From the NCBI GenBank assembly GCA_020740775.1, contig JAHEWK010000036.1:124001-188000 (forward strand): a stretch of DNA of 64,000 nt. The letters are read 5' to 3'. This document shows, in pieces, positions 44,313-55,709 of the stretch. A program made the position numbers and the translations under genes. Below the pieces are notes generated by a model. That model saw nothing but the letters and a program-made list of their open reading frames with translations, did not search any database and was not told the origin of the DNA. Numbering within the stretch: the stretch's first letter is position 1; each line of letters opens with the position of its first letter. The stretch is from Ilyonectria destructans (lineage: Eukaryota; Ascomycota; Sordariomycetes; Hypocreales; Nectriaceae).

Positions 44313-46172
44313 ACGTACATGATAAGCGAATGTCCCAAACAAGCGAATGTCCCAAAAATCCCAACCTCTAAGATTAAAACCTCAATAAAACCACAACAAT
44401 ATAATCAATCAATTAAAACTAATCGCTACACTCTTCCTCAGACGTCTCAATAATGACCTGACAGGTTCTTGCATTATGACCAGTCTTTCCGCAAGTTCCA
44501 CAGCGCCTTTCCCTCAGCATCGCCGACCTCCCTCGACCACCACTTCTCGACGATTCAGCAGCTATCTGTGCATCAACATCTCTCTGATCTATCTCACCCC
44601 TTCCCTCATCTACAGTCATCTTCCCTCTATTCTGTAGGCGGGTTCTTTTTGCTCTGCGCCGCTTGCTAAGAGTCTCATTTGCCTGTCGAAGGATCTGGTT
44701 CTCAGACTTCAATAATGCCATTTGATGCATTATTGCCTTTGTTCCCTTAGAAAATGACTCAAGCGCCTCAAGGATAGATGCTGGAGAGCTGCTCTGATGC
44801 CTTCTCACTCGTCTTTTAAGGTATTCAGACTGCGAACTGGCCTCAAGCACTGTCTTTGGGGTCTTCGAGACCCAAGGGTCAGGGAGGCCGACCTCCTCTG
44901 CAGCCGGTGTTGGAGTCCGTAGCTGTACATCAAGCTTTGATATGACATTTTCTGGGTTTAAGGGAACAAGTCCAGCCCCTCGAAAACCTCCTTCAATATT
45001 ACTCCTTGTCATGGCGGCTGCGTGGGCAGCATAGAAGGCTGGGAAGAACTCGGTCTTCGTAACGTGGGTTATAGAGCATCTGATCAATTGCTCAATTTCT
45101 CGACCATAGGCTGTTTTAAGCGGCCCAAAGCACCCGACATCAAGAGGCTGGAGCAGATGAGATGAATGAGGCGGCATACAAAGCGTAATGATGTCATTCT
45201 CTTCACAATATTTCTCCAAGTCGACAGAGTGGTGACTTTCGTGCCCATCGAGGATCAGAAGACGATAGCGACCAGTCGATCGATCCTTTGTGTGCCGGTT
45301 AAAGTGCTTCAGCCACTCAAAACCTGTCTCATTGTCGGTCCAGCCATTTTGAGTCGTCGCAATAGCCCAATCGCCCGGGAGGTTGCTTTCCCGGTACCAG
45401 CTGGCGAGGTGATATTGGCCCGCAACCACGATGAACGGCTGGATCGCCCAGCCTTCCGCATTAATCGCCTGAATGACTGTAACCCATTCCCGGTTTCCAG
45501 GCTGGACTGATTTCGGGTTTCCACGTCTATCTGTGCCTGTGACGACCATTCCGCTTGCGATTATGCCCATCATAAAGCCGGTCTCATCAAAGTTGTAGAT
45601 ATCGGCTAGGTCGATACCATATTTCGCGATTGTGTTCTCCACGAGCCGGAACCAATTGCGAATAATGGTTGGATCTTCGGATTTGGCCCTCTGATAGTCG
45701 TATTTACGAAAAAAACGCGTCTTGAGCTCTGGTTGTCGCCTGACGAAGTTGGAAGCCCAGCGCTTGCCGACAGGTGACGCGTCGCGGTCAGCGAGCAGTC
45801 GGTTGGCCATTTCTTCAACACCACGCAGTCGCGGAGGAAATCCTCGCGAATCCAGGTCGAGGATGAACTGAACAATGATCTGCTCCTCTAGATCGGATAG
45901 TCTCCGCGAGTTGGGGATGGTATCGCGTCGAGATTGAATGCCCTTCTGCCGGCGACGTAGCATCTGCTCTTTGACTCCATAGATGCTAGAAGCCTGCCGA
46001 AGACTTAGTTTTGGGTTATTTTGAAGGGCTTGAAGGGCAAGAAGGGTATTTGCTTCAGTATTTGATTGTAGCATGCTTAGTGGTGAAGATTTAATTGATG
46101 AAGTGAAAAGTTAGGTGTAGGAAGGAAAAGTGCGCCGCTCGCTTGTCTGCGCCGCTCGCTTATCATGTACGT
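44313..46172 (-). mobile_element. Fot1-like DNA transposon, complete
   Basis: 1,860 bp between TA dinucleotides (44311-44312 and 46173-46174). Both ends start with the same 17 bp, ACGTACATGATAAGCGA, inverted. Inside this each end carries a tandem pair of boxes after AAGCGA: ATGTCCCAA twice on the left, GCGGCGCA twice on the right. It holds one intact gene. Confidence 0.9.
44419..46074 (-). CDS. Fot1-like transposase with C-terminal zinc knuckle, intact
   Basis: A single-exon frame of 551 aa from ATG 46074. The N-terminal psq-type helix-turn-helix (LSLRQASSIYGVKEQML, about 23-39) and CENP-B-like domain (55-125) bind the element ends. The DDE core has D163 (YNFDETGFM), D276 (LILDGHESHH) and D312 (LQPLDVGCFG), spacing DD35D. 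A coiled-coil-like helix (about 440-485) and basic RRRAKRTR precede a CCHC knuckle CGTCGKTGHNARTC near the C-terminus. All motifs are intact and the element has good ends with TA duplications, so it may be active. The copy at 40111-41214 is a decayed relative. Confidence 0.9.
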   Translation of the reverse strand: MLQSNTEANTLLALQALQNNPKLSLRQASSIYGVKEQMLRRRQKGIQSRRDTIPNSRRLSDLEEQIIVQFILDLDSRGFPPRLRGVEEMANRLLADRDASPVGKRWASNFVRRQPELKTRFFRKYDYQRAKSEDPTIIRNWFRLVENTIAKYGIDLADIYNFDETGFMMGIIASGMVVTGTDRRGNPKSVQPGNREWVTVIQAINAEGWAIQPFIVVAGQYHLASWYRESNLPGDWAIATTQNGWTDNETGFEWLKHFNRHTKDRSTGRYRLLILDGHESHHSVDLEKYCEENDIITLCMPPHSSHLLQPLDVGCFGPLKTAYGREIEQLIRCSITHVTKTEFFPAFYAAHAAAMTRSNIEGGFRGAGLVPLNPENVISKLDVQLRTPTPAAEEVGLPDPWVSKTPKTVLEASSQSEYLKRRVRRHQSSSPASILEALESFSKGTKAIMHQMALLKSENQILRQANETLSKRRRAKRTRLQNRGKMTVDEGRGEIDQRDVDAQIAAESSRSGGRGRSAMLRERRCGTCGKTGHNARTCQVIIETSEEECSD

Positions 46173-46490
46173 TATCCTGACTTAGAGGTAACATCTTTTA
46201 AAGATTATATTGTTGAGATACTTAGCAATTCTACTTAGATACTATATTTTCTGTGTCATTTAAGATTCCTAAATTCATAAGCTCTACCATATACAGTATA
46301 TTACAACTCGATATCAAGCTCGGCGGTCAGAATCGGCACAGTAAATGTTGTGACCAGACGTCAGATCAGGCAGTTAAGCATGGCAGAACGGATGATTATA
46401 AATTCTAAAGGCCTATAAACTACAGACTGCGATTCAAGTAGCTACACTTATTCGTATATTTCCTATGTTTATCTAACCCTTTAGCTTATA
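46173..46490. other. Spacer between two transposons; nothing recognised
   Basis: About 310 bp of AT-rich sequence with no open frame of interest. Confidence 0.5.
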
Positions 46491-48704
46491 CCATGCACCA
46501 CCACCCTTTCGACAACCCCACCCTTTCGTCAGGCAAAAAAGAAAATTCACCACCAAAACTCAGCTATTTCACTTACACAGAATTCGGCCAAAATAAAAGT
46601 TATTTGCCAATGGTTACCTCCTGTAAATTTGAAATTGATATTTCTATTGATATTTATGTCTTTTGACTACCCGCCCAGATCGAGTGGTGCGCTGAGGTGG
46701 TATGGTTTCCTCTCTGACTTCAATAACCGAAGCAGCCTCCGATTCTGACCCTGACTCCTCCGAAGAGCTATCATCCACCACAGCAAGCTTCTTTTCACTT
46801 CCTTTTTCGGTAGTGACTTCTCCAGCCGCTAGGGCCTCGCTCAGAGTCACGAAACGCTTATTGGGATTAGGTACAGCCTTCCTCTTCTTCCCTATCTTCG
46901 AACGAGCCAGTTCCTCCTCCAGACCAGCAATTCTCATTGCATGAGCCGCTAACGTCTGCTGCTGCGCCTCAAACCCTTTTGCTATCACGTTATACCGTCT
47001 CCGCGTCTTTGGTGTTTTGTTAAGCCCAAGATCACGAATCTGGCGGCTGGTTTTTGGTGTATCATCCGAGCCGAAATATGGCGCCCGCTCTGGAGTCCTC
47101 TTCGGGCTGTCATTCGGCCTATCCTCTTGGATTTCTGGATGCCGCAGAGCTTTGGCTCGTGAAATTGGCCAATTACCAGTAACTCTCCAGCCGGAGAGTA
47201 TATTCTTCTTAGTCATTCCCACTTCACGAGCCTTGGCGTAGGCTCTGATGAAATTGACCTTATCCATCGGAGCAGAATTGGTCAGGGAAGCGAATTTTTC
47301 CAGCTCTCGACGATATGCAGCTTTGGAGGCGTTAAATACTCCATTATCTAATGGCTGAAGTCCATGGGAGCAATATACTGGAAGGTAGCAACAGTAAACG
47401 TTGTTCAGAAAGCACGTAGCCATCCATTCGTCCTTGGCTCGGTTAGCAGTAAACTTTGGCTAAGAAAACAAAGGAAGTACCGTTGCATGACTCCCATAGC
47501 CGTCTAGAATGATTAATCTGGCATCAGACTCGTCGTTAGGCTTGGTCTGAGGCAAATAGACTCTTTCAAGCCATTCAACACCAATGTGGTCGTCAGTCCA
47601 CCTATTAGGTGAAGTTATATAATGCCAGTTGGCTATCTTCTTGAATTCGTCAAGAAACCACTGTTTTTGGAGTTCCTTCCCCTTGAATATTATGCCAGGA
47701 GTTAAGGCGCGGCCGTCAGCAGTGATAGCTTCGATGAATGAGGTCCAACTTCGAGTTTGTGGTCCCTTGAGAAGAGCTTTCCGCTTCAGGTTCGTGCTTC
47801 CGACCACCAGGCTATCCAACCCTAACGGAGAGAGTCTAGTTAGTCAAATTTCAAAACTATAGAGAAAATAGAAATAGAGGCTTGCCAAAACCAATCATGA
47901 TGCCTCCTTCGTCAACGTTAACAGTGTTCTCAGGCTGAATCTAGCCGTACTGGCCCTCCCTGATATCGAAGTACTAATGAACTGCTTTAGGCGTGAAAGA
48001 GTCAAACCTATTGGCTTCTTGGCGTCTACCCATCTTAGTCTTAAGATCTAAGCGGCGCTCAATAAATCTGGTCACCCAGTTGCGTCCTAATTCCGGTTGG
48101 TCGCCTTGTTGTCTTAGCAGGCCCATAACGCAAGCGCAAATCTAATTGTAGGACGGAGCGTATCCCAGAGACTCCTGACGAAGAATCCAGAAAACCAATT
48201 TGTCTTCTTGATTCTTGTATAACTGTTGACCAGGCTGGATTTGCTCTTTTACGGGTGTCTGGCCGTTAAGTCTGTCGATTAGAGTGGTTCGAGGCACGCC
48301 GCGGCGCTGAGCCGCCTGAGGGGGTGAAAAGCCATTATCGGTGACATCCAATATAGCCTCGGCCATGTAGTCTTCTGTATATTTCCAACGAGGCCGAGAT
48401 GAAGGCATTTTGATCGTGTTGTGAGAGACTAGCAGGAGTAATGTTGAGAAGGAGCGGTGAGGAAATTGGGGGTTGAAGTGGTGATATTTCCTTACCACTA
48501 CCCACATATATCACGTGCCCCACTCAACAGTATGAGAACGGAAACAGAAATTTCAATCAATTCTATACTTGATAGAAGCAACTGCTCTCAAATAACTTTT
48601 ATTCTGGTCAAACTGTGTGTAAATGAACGTGTTGAGTTTTAGTGGTGGAATCCTTTTTTTGCCTGACGAAAGGGTGGGGTTGTCGAAAGGGTGGTGGTGC
48701 ATGG
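46491..48704 (-). mobile_element. pogo/Fot1-type transposon, copy 2, complete ends
   Basis: 2,214 bp flanked by TA (46489-46490, 48705-48706). Perfect inverted repeats of about 50 bp begin CCATGCACCACCACCC, and weaker inverted similarity continues to about 120 bp. Same family as 2098-4260 but substantially diverged. Confidence 0.92.
46644..48408 (-). pseudogene. pogo-type transposase, copy 2, inactivated by nonsense changes
   Basis: Exons 48408-47886, 47821-47481 and 47432-46644 have exactly the same lengths as in copy 1 (523, 341 and 789 nt), and the first intron again starts GC. Three codons that are Gln89, Trp145 and Trp156 in copy 1 are TAG here (48144, 47976 and 47943 downward). His283 of the second catalytic block is Tyr (ILDGYGSH). 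Each is a C-to-T change at CpA on one strand or the other. No indel is present. A dead gene that may still have mobilisable ends. Confidence 0.9.
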
Positions 48705-48706
48705 TA

Positions 48707-49156
48707 GACCCTTTACTTACGTGCGCAGATTGCATGATTATGACGCTGTTCCTGTACGACCACACCCACGACCTGAATGAGGAGATTGTGAGGTTAACCT
48801 CATGAAACGCACGGGATACACTTCACGCACTCGAGTCATGAGAAAAGTACTGGCTGACTCGTCAATTGGCAACTTCAACAGGATTCTTGATTGGGACATG
48901 ACCGGCTTGGGCTAGCGTGCCGCGAGCATCGGAGAGTTGTTTTTGTCTCATGCAGTCAACCGGAGTGGATTGAGCTACGACGGAGGGTTGCAACAAAATA
49001 CCTAGAGACTGTGGTTGATATAAAGCTTGAACTATTCTTGGTTTCAGTGGGTTAACCGGCGTCTGACCTTGGAGTTGATTAACATAACAATCTCTTCTTA
49101 TAGAGCAAACTGATAATATATTAATCGTTAATAAAAAGTTATTATGTGTTCTAATT
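48707..49156. other. Intergenic; no gene seen
   Basis: Sequence between pogo copy 2 and the stop of the mannosyltransferase gene; no domain or repeat recognised. Confidence 0.5.
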
Positions 49157-50306
49157 TCACAGTACTTTTGCTACTTTGAGCCGTTCAGATATAGTTACTG
49201 ACTGGTGGATAACGACTTTGTAAACCATTACAAATCCGTAGTTAACTATCCATACGCCAGTCACAAAACCGATAGCCCCCAAGCTATACCACGTCCACGG
49301 CCGAAGGCCTAACCACATGAGGACTCGAGCATCGGTTTGGTGCCACGTAGCGCTTTGAAGGTCGGTGATGTATGGCGCCAACTTGGACTGGTGAACGACC
49401 TGCACCGTCATCGACGGCAATGACGGCTGCTGAAGCAGGTAGTCCTCTAATACCAGACTGATGAAGAGCGGACCTGACGACAACATGATGGCGCTGTAGG
49501 GTTGCAGCCTAGCCCACAGCCAAGTGATTTTGTAAAAGAGGGGCAACTTGGCAATGGCTGCGGCAAAGGCGGGATGTCTTGCAGATGAGACCATGAAGTC
49601 GTTCGTAACACCGGTAGGAAGTGTTGATTTGAATACAGCAGCATGCATTTCTGCCCCTGGTTGGATCACCTGTACCGGAAAGGTCGCGTTACAGTAGGTA
49701 TCCATGTCCAGGTATATTCCTCCGTATTGATGAAGCACAAAGTAGCGGATCGCGTCGGCGCGTTGGATGGGAAAAGGGTAGTTGTCCCAGGTGTCCAAGA
49801 ACCAGGAATATTCTGCAGCCAGAAACGCACGGGCACTCGCATCAGTCCATAGCTAGAGCAATAACACGGTCAGTGAGTGGTTGGCACGGCCAGGAGCTTC
49901 ATCAGGTGAGCTATCACTCTCCCTTTAGGTAACACACCTTGTACTCGAAATTTGAGTAAGTTTCCTTGCAGCTTTTTTGTGACTGTACCCATTTGTCTGG
50001 GATCACTTCATTTGCAGTCGTCTGATGTAAGATCATTGGTATAGGGTGCTGAGTTTCTTGGTTCCATTCTTCCAATGGACGGGGCGCGAAAAGCTCTTCA
50101 TTCCTAACCAGTAGGGTTATTAGAGGTTGGAGGGAGTATACCAAGAATCCAAGAATCGTCAGGTCCGCAATGAGCAAATAGAGCCCAACCCTGCCGAGTC
50201 GGAGTGGCGGCAGACATATCCGTGACGGCCTCAAAGCAAGATAGCTAGCCAATTCCGCCCGCTCTTCATCGGACCTAGGTATTTGGGGGTCGTCGAGGAG
50301 CCGCAT
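49157..50306 (-). CDS. Inositolphosphoceramide mannosyltransferase (SUR1/CSH1-like, GT32)
   Basis: Exons 50306-49938 and 49852-49157 (85-nt intron, phase 0) give 354 aa. It transfers mannose from GDP-mannose to inositolphosphoceramide in the Golgi to make MIPC. The N-terminal membrane anchor (about 38-70) precedes the GT32 domain: IPMILHQTTANEVIPDKW, then RADAIRYFVLHQYGGIYLD with the DXD motif D172-M-D174. A C-terminal hydrophobic segment (about 310-335) matches the Sur1 topology. It is the fourth sphingolipid gene in the window and lies 1.1 kb from the C2H2/Zn2Cys6 regulator. Confidence 0.88.
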
Positions 50307-51415
50307 AACAGGTGCTTCAGGTCAAGGTAATGTGGTGGAATGAAGGGTGTCAATGAGAAAAAACAATCAACATTGGGCATTATCCGAGGGACAAACTGGT
50401 GGGATTGCTCTTAAGGGGGCCTATGGAAGTGGGACTCCCAGCGTCATTTGCCGCTAAAGATGGGCACATGGGAAATTTCAAAGGGCCTTTTGGGTGCGCG
50501 GCCCAGCATGTTCAACGCACAACATTGGTTCGCATGCCCGCGGAGGCCCGAGACCGACAAGTTTTGGAGCTATCCCGCGTCGGCATGGAAGTACCTACAT
50601 TAGGCGGAAACGGCGTGGCATTGGAACACTAAGCCTCTCTAGTATTCACATCATGGCCGCGGAGCCCGGCAGACCTTGGGGTGTCCTTTTGCAAAAGACG
50701 GGGTCTGGGCAAGGTCTTAGGAAGCCCTCTGAAACCGAGCTATGCATGGCGTTCCGGGGTGCTAGATGCCTAGATGACAGCGGCTTTGCCACTTGGTGAC
50801 GACGCTTAGAATCAAGTGGGTGCTCGGCTTAAGGTTGGAAGATGAGCGGGCGAAGGCTCCGGACCCAGAGATTACTAGCATTTAAAACGTCGGCTATGCA
50901 ACATACATCATGCTGCGGCCGTGAACGTTGGCGACTTGAATCAGCGTCGGAGCCGGTGAGGAGGGTTACGGTAAGATGTATATGTCTTTACTCGAAGCCC
51001 ATGGCCCAACTCCCAAGCTGATGCTCCATCATGTGAGGGATGGGCTGGAGGAGCCTTTCTTGTTTCATTGCACTCCTGAGTTTCAATCAGCCTCTAAAGC
51101 CCCCTTTATCCCGTGTCGGCAGCTAATTAGCGACTTTACAAGTTGGACGCGACTGCACCGGGATTGTTGCACTCTTGACTCCTGCAAGCGCCAACCTCGA
51201 CACCATTGCCTTAGACCGCTTGCTGAAACGGATCGGATCTGAACCAGTCCGCAAATTCATGCTAGACCATGTTACTGATGCGATAGGCTGTGGCGACTTT
51301 GACGACCTCGGTTTCCATAACCTCTGCAGCTTACGTAGGACGGCTTGGGATGCTTTTATCAACGGTCTCTAGAAAAAGTACGAAGGTGTGGAGGGATACA
51401 TCATTATAATGATTT
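50307..51415. other. Promoter of the mannosyltransferase; possible gene relic on plus strand
   Basis: An open stretch at 51175-51372 (+) including RLLKRIGSEPVRKFMLDHVT looks protein-like but has no start codon context or extension; possibly a fragment. Confidence 0.3.
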
Positions 51416-53449
51416 TTATATTAAATTTTCCAAGCCTCTGTATTGATATAGAAACTCATTAGCCATTTCTAAAGAGTCAACTGCCGTGCCGCTCATATAA
51501 TCAGATGTCCGATCCCCAGAACGAGCCACCCTTATGACTATTAGGACAAACCACCAAAATTCTATTGCATACTTCGCAAATCCAGACTGAGTGGCAGGGT
51601 CTGCTTCTGCTTTTGCTACCGCAATATCCCAAAGCGCTTTCCATCGCCTACAAGCACGGTGTAGGGTACCGGAAAGTGTGGAAGTGAGACAATTTGCCTT
51701 CGCAACTGATACAATCAATCCTAGAGCTAAAGATAGTATAAGTGACGGCTCGAGCTATAGGACTGTGGAGTGCCTTACCACTAATAACAATGAATAAATC
51801 AGCAGGTTTGAGCCGGCTGAAAGATTCATCCTCTGGTCCTGGGCAAGCATCTGAGAGTAGAAGGAAAATGAAATCTGCTAATGGTTTAGACGGTATTCCA
51901 GCAGGTTCCAGCGACAACAATTGCTCAAATTTTTGAGCTGTGTCCGCTTCAAAGAGCTCTTCTCGGCAAGGCATATCGCCAATCATTTCGGACACAGAAA
52001 TTAATGGATTGCTATTAAGCGCGCCTGCCATAAGGCTGGCATAGATCTGAGTCCAATGTGCTAGGCTGCATCTCCGATTAGTTGAGGACAGCAAACAGAT
52101 TTCAAACTCAGTTACCGGATGCAGCTTTCGTGTTGAATAAATATGGTCCAATCCTTAGCAGTGTAATCAGTTATGGAGATTGGATGCTTAATCCGGAGAA
52201 CGCCAGACAACCGGACCGCGGCATTGAAAAGGGGATTCTTCTCCACTCGAATTCGTCGACGAGTTAATTGATCGTTTATGCCACTCTGGACAATGAGAAT
52301 AGTCCAGGCAGCCTGCAGTATTTCTATAGTCTCGATTGTCGGGACCGTGGGAGAATTGCTTCCGAGGAGCAACTGTCTGAAGGTTGGGTGATTGAAGATA
52401 AACTCCTCTGAAAGGTGGAAGAAATGGCGGGCTGAGATGGCATGATCCATAGGTGGAGAAAAGAGGGCCCCTAGGAGGAATATGGCTAACAAAAGAGGTA
52501 GCGAAGCCTGTTCATAGCTAAAGGTCGGGATGTGAAGAATGGGATGATATGACCGGATTGCATAGGCATAGAAGCCAAGAAAGTACTCGAGATTGGGTAC
52601 AGTAAAGACGGACTTTGCTAGAGAGATATCAAAGTCTGGCAGATGCGTAGCGTTGCTTAATGCCATGATTTGATGCGTCTTCGATAATTGAGCAATCAAC
52701 TCTTCGACCCGCTTACTTAGCAATGGTGAGCTTATGTCTTTCAATGTATAGTCCTCTGGAAGCTCCGCAGTGACGCTTGGGAAAAGCTCTGTTAGCCAAG
52801 TTGCACATGAGGCTTCGTTCTCCAATGTCGGCTCCAGCCAGCCTAACATCGAGAGCCATGGCATGTCGCACGGTTGATTGCTAGGAGAACCCTCTCTTGC
52901 AAGTGATTCAGAAGTTCCGAATGCAAAGGGGTCAGTGAAACTCAGCAGCCAAGTTATCTTAGTCGACGTGGTTCCATCTGTCGTGTGTAGAGGCGATTCC
53001 TGGCAATTAATTCGCTGATACGAGCACTGATGTTGGCGAGACAGGCATCGCGAGCACGGTGTACCTGAGTCGCATGAAACCCTCTTCTGTGAACAATTGT
53101 CACATGCATGAGGTTTCTTCCCGCGTCGTTTAGTTGGTATATAGATTTCTTGGCCACTTTCGACGCAGCTCTGCATGTGCCGACGAGCCACATCCCTATC
53201 TCTGGTTAAGGAAATGTTAGATAGATCATGGTAGAGAAGCTTACCTCCTTGCGAATGTTTTAGAGCAAGACGGGCAAGCTATCGAAGGATTGTCTGTATC
53301 TGCTGAAGATTAGTGCACGGACAAGAGAAGGAGACGGTTGTTGTACGAGTGGCTTCATGACGACGTAGGTGACTCTGCCTCAAGTATTTCTTCCCGCATG
53401 CATTACATCCAAACAGGGATCCGGCGGAATTACTTGACGAGCCTGACAT
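51416..53449 (-). CDS. C2H2 / Zn2Cys6 transcription factor
   Basis: Five exons on the minus strand, 53449-53347, 53293-53245, 53195-52116, 52071-51779 and 51720-51416, join in phase to 609 aa. Two zinc fingers come first: C15-x2-C18-x12-H31-x3-H35, then C41-x2-C44-x12-H57-x3-C61 (C2HC). A Zn2Cys6 cluster follows (C82, C85, C92, C98, C101, C108), preceded by KRRGKK. The rest (about 150-600) resembles the fungal transcription factor middle region (YAIRSYHPILHIPTF; LLLAIFLLGALFSP). Intron positions are inferred from GT-AG signals and phase. The gene is divergent from the alpha/beta hydrolase at 54740, with a minisatellite in the shared upstream region. A likely pathway regulator. Its paralogue's first exon survives at 15513-15594. 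Confidence 0.82.
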
Positions 53450-53492
53450 GTTGCGCGATATGCGAGGCGGATAGCTGAGCTGAGGCAGGCAG

Positions 53493-53655
53493 ATGTTATG
53501 GGGTTTCTTCCGGCTTGTGTGGGTTTTCTACCAGCTTGTGGGTTTTCTTCCTGCTTTTATGGGTTTTCTTCCGGCTTGTGTGGTTTTTTTTCCGGCTTAT
53601 GTGGGTTTTCTTCCGGCTTATGTGGGTTTTCTTCCAGCACGTGGGCGTTCTTCCA
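53493..53655. repeat. Minisatellite, 19-bp unit, copy B
   Basis: About eight units of GTGGGTTTTCTTCCGGCTT type, 45 bp upstream of the regulator start codon; counterpart of 15637-15860. Confidence 0.85.
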
Positions 53656-54739
53656 TCCAATGGAGTTCTGGGTAAAACAAGTCGAGCCTCACCGTGTTGT
53701 CTGCCGTAATGTACCCCTGCGACTGTTTATCTCAATTTGTTGAGATTCGGCACCCGCGGGTCCATGTCTATTATCAAGACGGCTTTGTAAGCAACTACCG
53801 TTAAGAAAGAAACTTATCTTAAGTGGCGGCGGGGACGGGGTCCGCGGACGCGGCACATGTAACTCGCTTCACTGAACAATAAACAAGTCGAAATTACAAT
53901 AATCCTAGACTTATTGCTTACACCGGAGCAAAGCTAAGTAGAAAGGTAAACTATTTGTAGCTAGAACGTATTAAGAAAACACTGACGCAATAGCCGTTCA
54001 TGTGCCGACACCTGCAATCATTGCCGCCACAGTCCGTAACTGTCTCAACAGGCGACTAGATACGAAGCGGATTGATCACCTTACCGCTCTACTGCTTAGC
54101 CACTGGACAAATTTTCTCTCCCTAATGAAGCTCTCGTCTTCATCACCTGACGAGTGTATTGTGATTGGTCATATATCATTGGATCGTCTAGACTAGGCAT
54201 CGTTTACATCTCATGTATTTTTTTTTCCTGCGGATGTCAAGCTCTCCACCGGAACCGGGTCCGACAGCAAGGTCCTACTGAGCAACCGTGTTGCTCGTTG
54301 AATAAACAAATAGAAGGAAATGGACACGCAAGCAAACAACGCGAAGGTGTAGAAACTCAAAGCACGCTCCAGTAGCCGTTTGAAAAATGCGACTTCAGAA
54401 ACCCCATCTGGACTTTGGCTCCCTGGCTGGTACCGGCAGAGCACGCGCGGCAATGTAAGCGTCAAAAGGCAAACGCCTTCCAAGAATTAGTCAAATGAGC
54501 GCCCCCAACCGATTGAGGAGCCTAGTCTCGAGGCCCTGTCACCTGTTCGCGAAGTAGCTTTAAAGTCTAATCTCCACTTCACTCTCTGCTCATCTTCTTC
54601 CGAGGTAGCTGGTGTTATGAAGACCAAAGAGAATACCGGTGACCACCATATATAAAGTGGATTGGACGTCTCACTTCACATCAAACTTGTACCTCTATTG
54701 TCTACATCAAAGTCTTATTACTATTGTCTATTTCTCAAG
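53656..54739. other. Shared upstream region of regulator and hydrolase
   Basis: 53815-53905 duplicates the block at 16130-16300. The remainder has no supported gene; it should contain both promoters. Confidence 0.5.
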
Positions 54740-55709
54740 ATGACCCCTATCCAAAAAGATGTTGAGTTTCGTACCCTCGACGGGATTACGTTACGAGGCT
54801 TGTTCTATGCTCCCAGTGGAGATGAAAAGAGGCCGTGCATCATTATGACCCATGGGGTATTCCTCTCCCTCCATGTTCCTGTTGTCTAAATGAATCTGGC
54901 TAAGAAATTGTTCTGTGTAGTTTAGTGGCCTCAAAGAGCAATTCCTCCCCGACTTTGCCGAGCGTTTCTGCGACGCGGGCTACGCGGTTCTTATATATGA
55001 CCACCGCAACTGGGGGTCGAGCGACGGTCTTCCACGCAACGAAACCGATCCAACCGGACAAGCGCTAGACTATTCCGATGCCTTTGATTATGTGGCTTCA
55101 CTACCCGAAGTGGAACCGACCAAGATCGTGTTTTGGGGCAGCAGTATGGGCGGTGGAATTGTTATCCTTGCTGCAGCTTTCGACAAACGTATCGCTGCCG
55201 TTGTGGTGCAGGTTCCGTTTGTATCTGGGGAGCCAATCGGCCCCTTTCTACAGACCTACTTTCCAGCCATGTACGCCGACAGGAAACGTATCAAGTCTGG
55301 CCACCCTCCCGCAATGACCAAGGTCATTCCAGAGACACCTGAGTCTGCCGAGAGAGGCGACTCGGGAGCCTTAATGGGAAAGCCTGACGTGGCTCCTTAC
55401 TTGAAAGAATTGGCTCGACGCAAGCAGTCATGGGAGAAGGATGTAACGTTGCAATCCGTTTTTAACATTTCCATCTTCGAGCCGCGGGCATTCATCCATC
55501 GAATCTCCCCCACGCCGCTCCTCATGGTGGTTGCAGAAAAAGACGCCACCGTGGCCACTTCCTCTCAGCTTGAAGCTTTTGCCTCTGCTCGCGAACCAAA
55601 GACATTGGCCGTTATTAAAGATTCTGAGCATTTTGATTTGTACTTCGATAAGGAATTTGAAGAGAACATTTCGGCGCAGCTGGATTTCCTTGGAACGGTA
55701 TTTAACTAG
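54740..55709 (+). CDS. Alpha/beta hydrolase (dienelactone/polyketide-transferase-like)
   Basis: Two exons, 54740-54856 and 54921-55709 (64-nt intron, phase 0), give 301 aa. The oxyanion region is MTHGFSGLKEQFLPDFAE (around the splice), and a conserved YDHRNWGSSDG follows. The nucleophile is S114 in GSSMG, the acid is Asp in AEKDATV and the base is His in SEHFDLY. This pattern is common among fungal alpha/beta hydrolases near secondary-metabolite genes, some of which act as acyl or polyketide transferases. Substrate unknown. Divergent from the zinc-finger regulator, so possibly its target. A pyrimidine-rich leader precedes the ATG. Confidence 0.82.
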
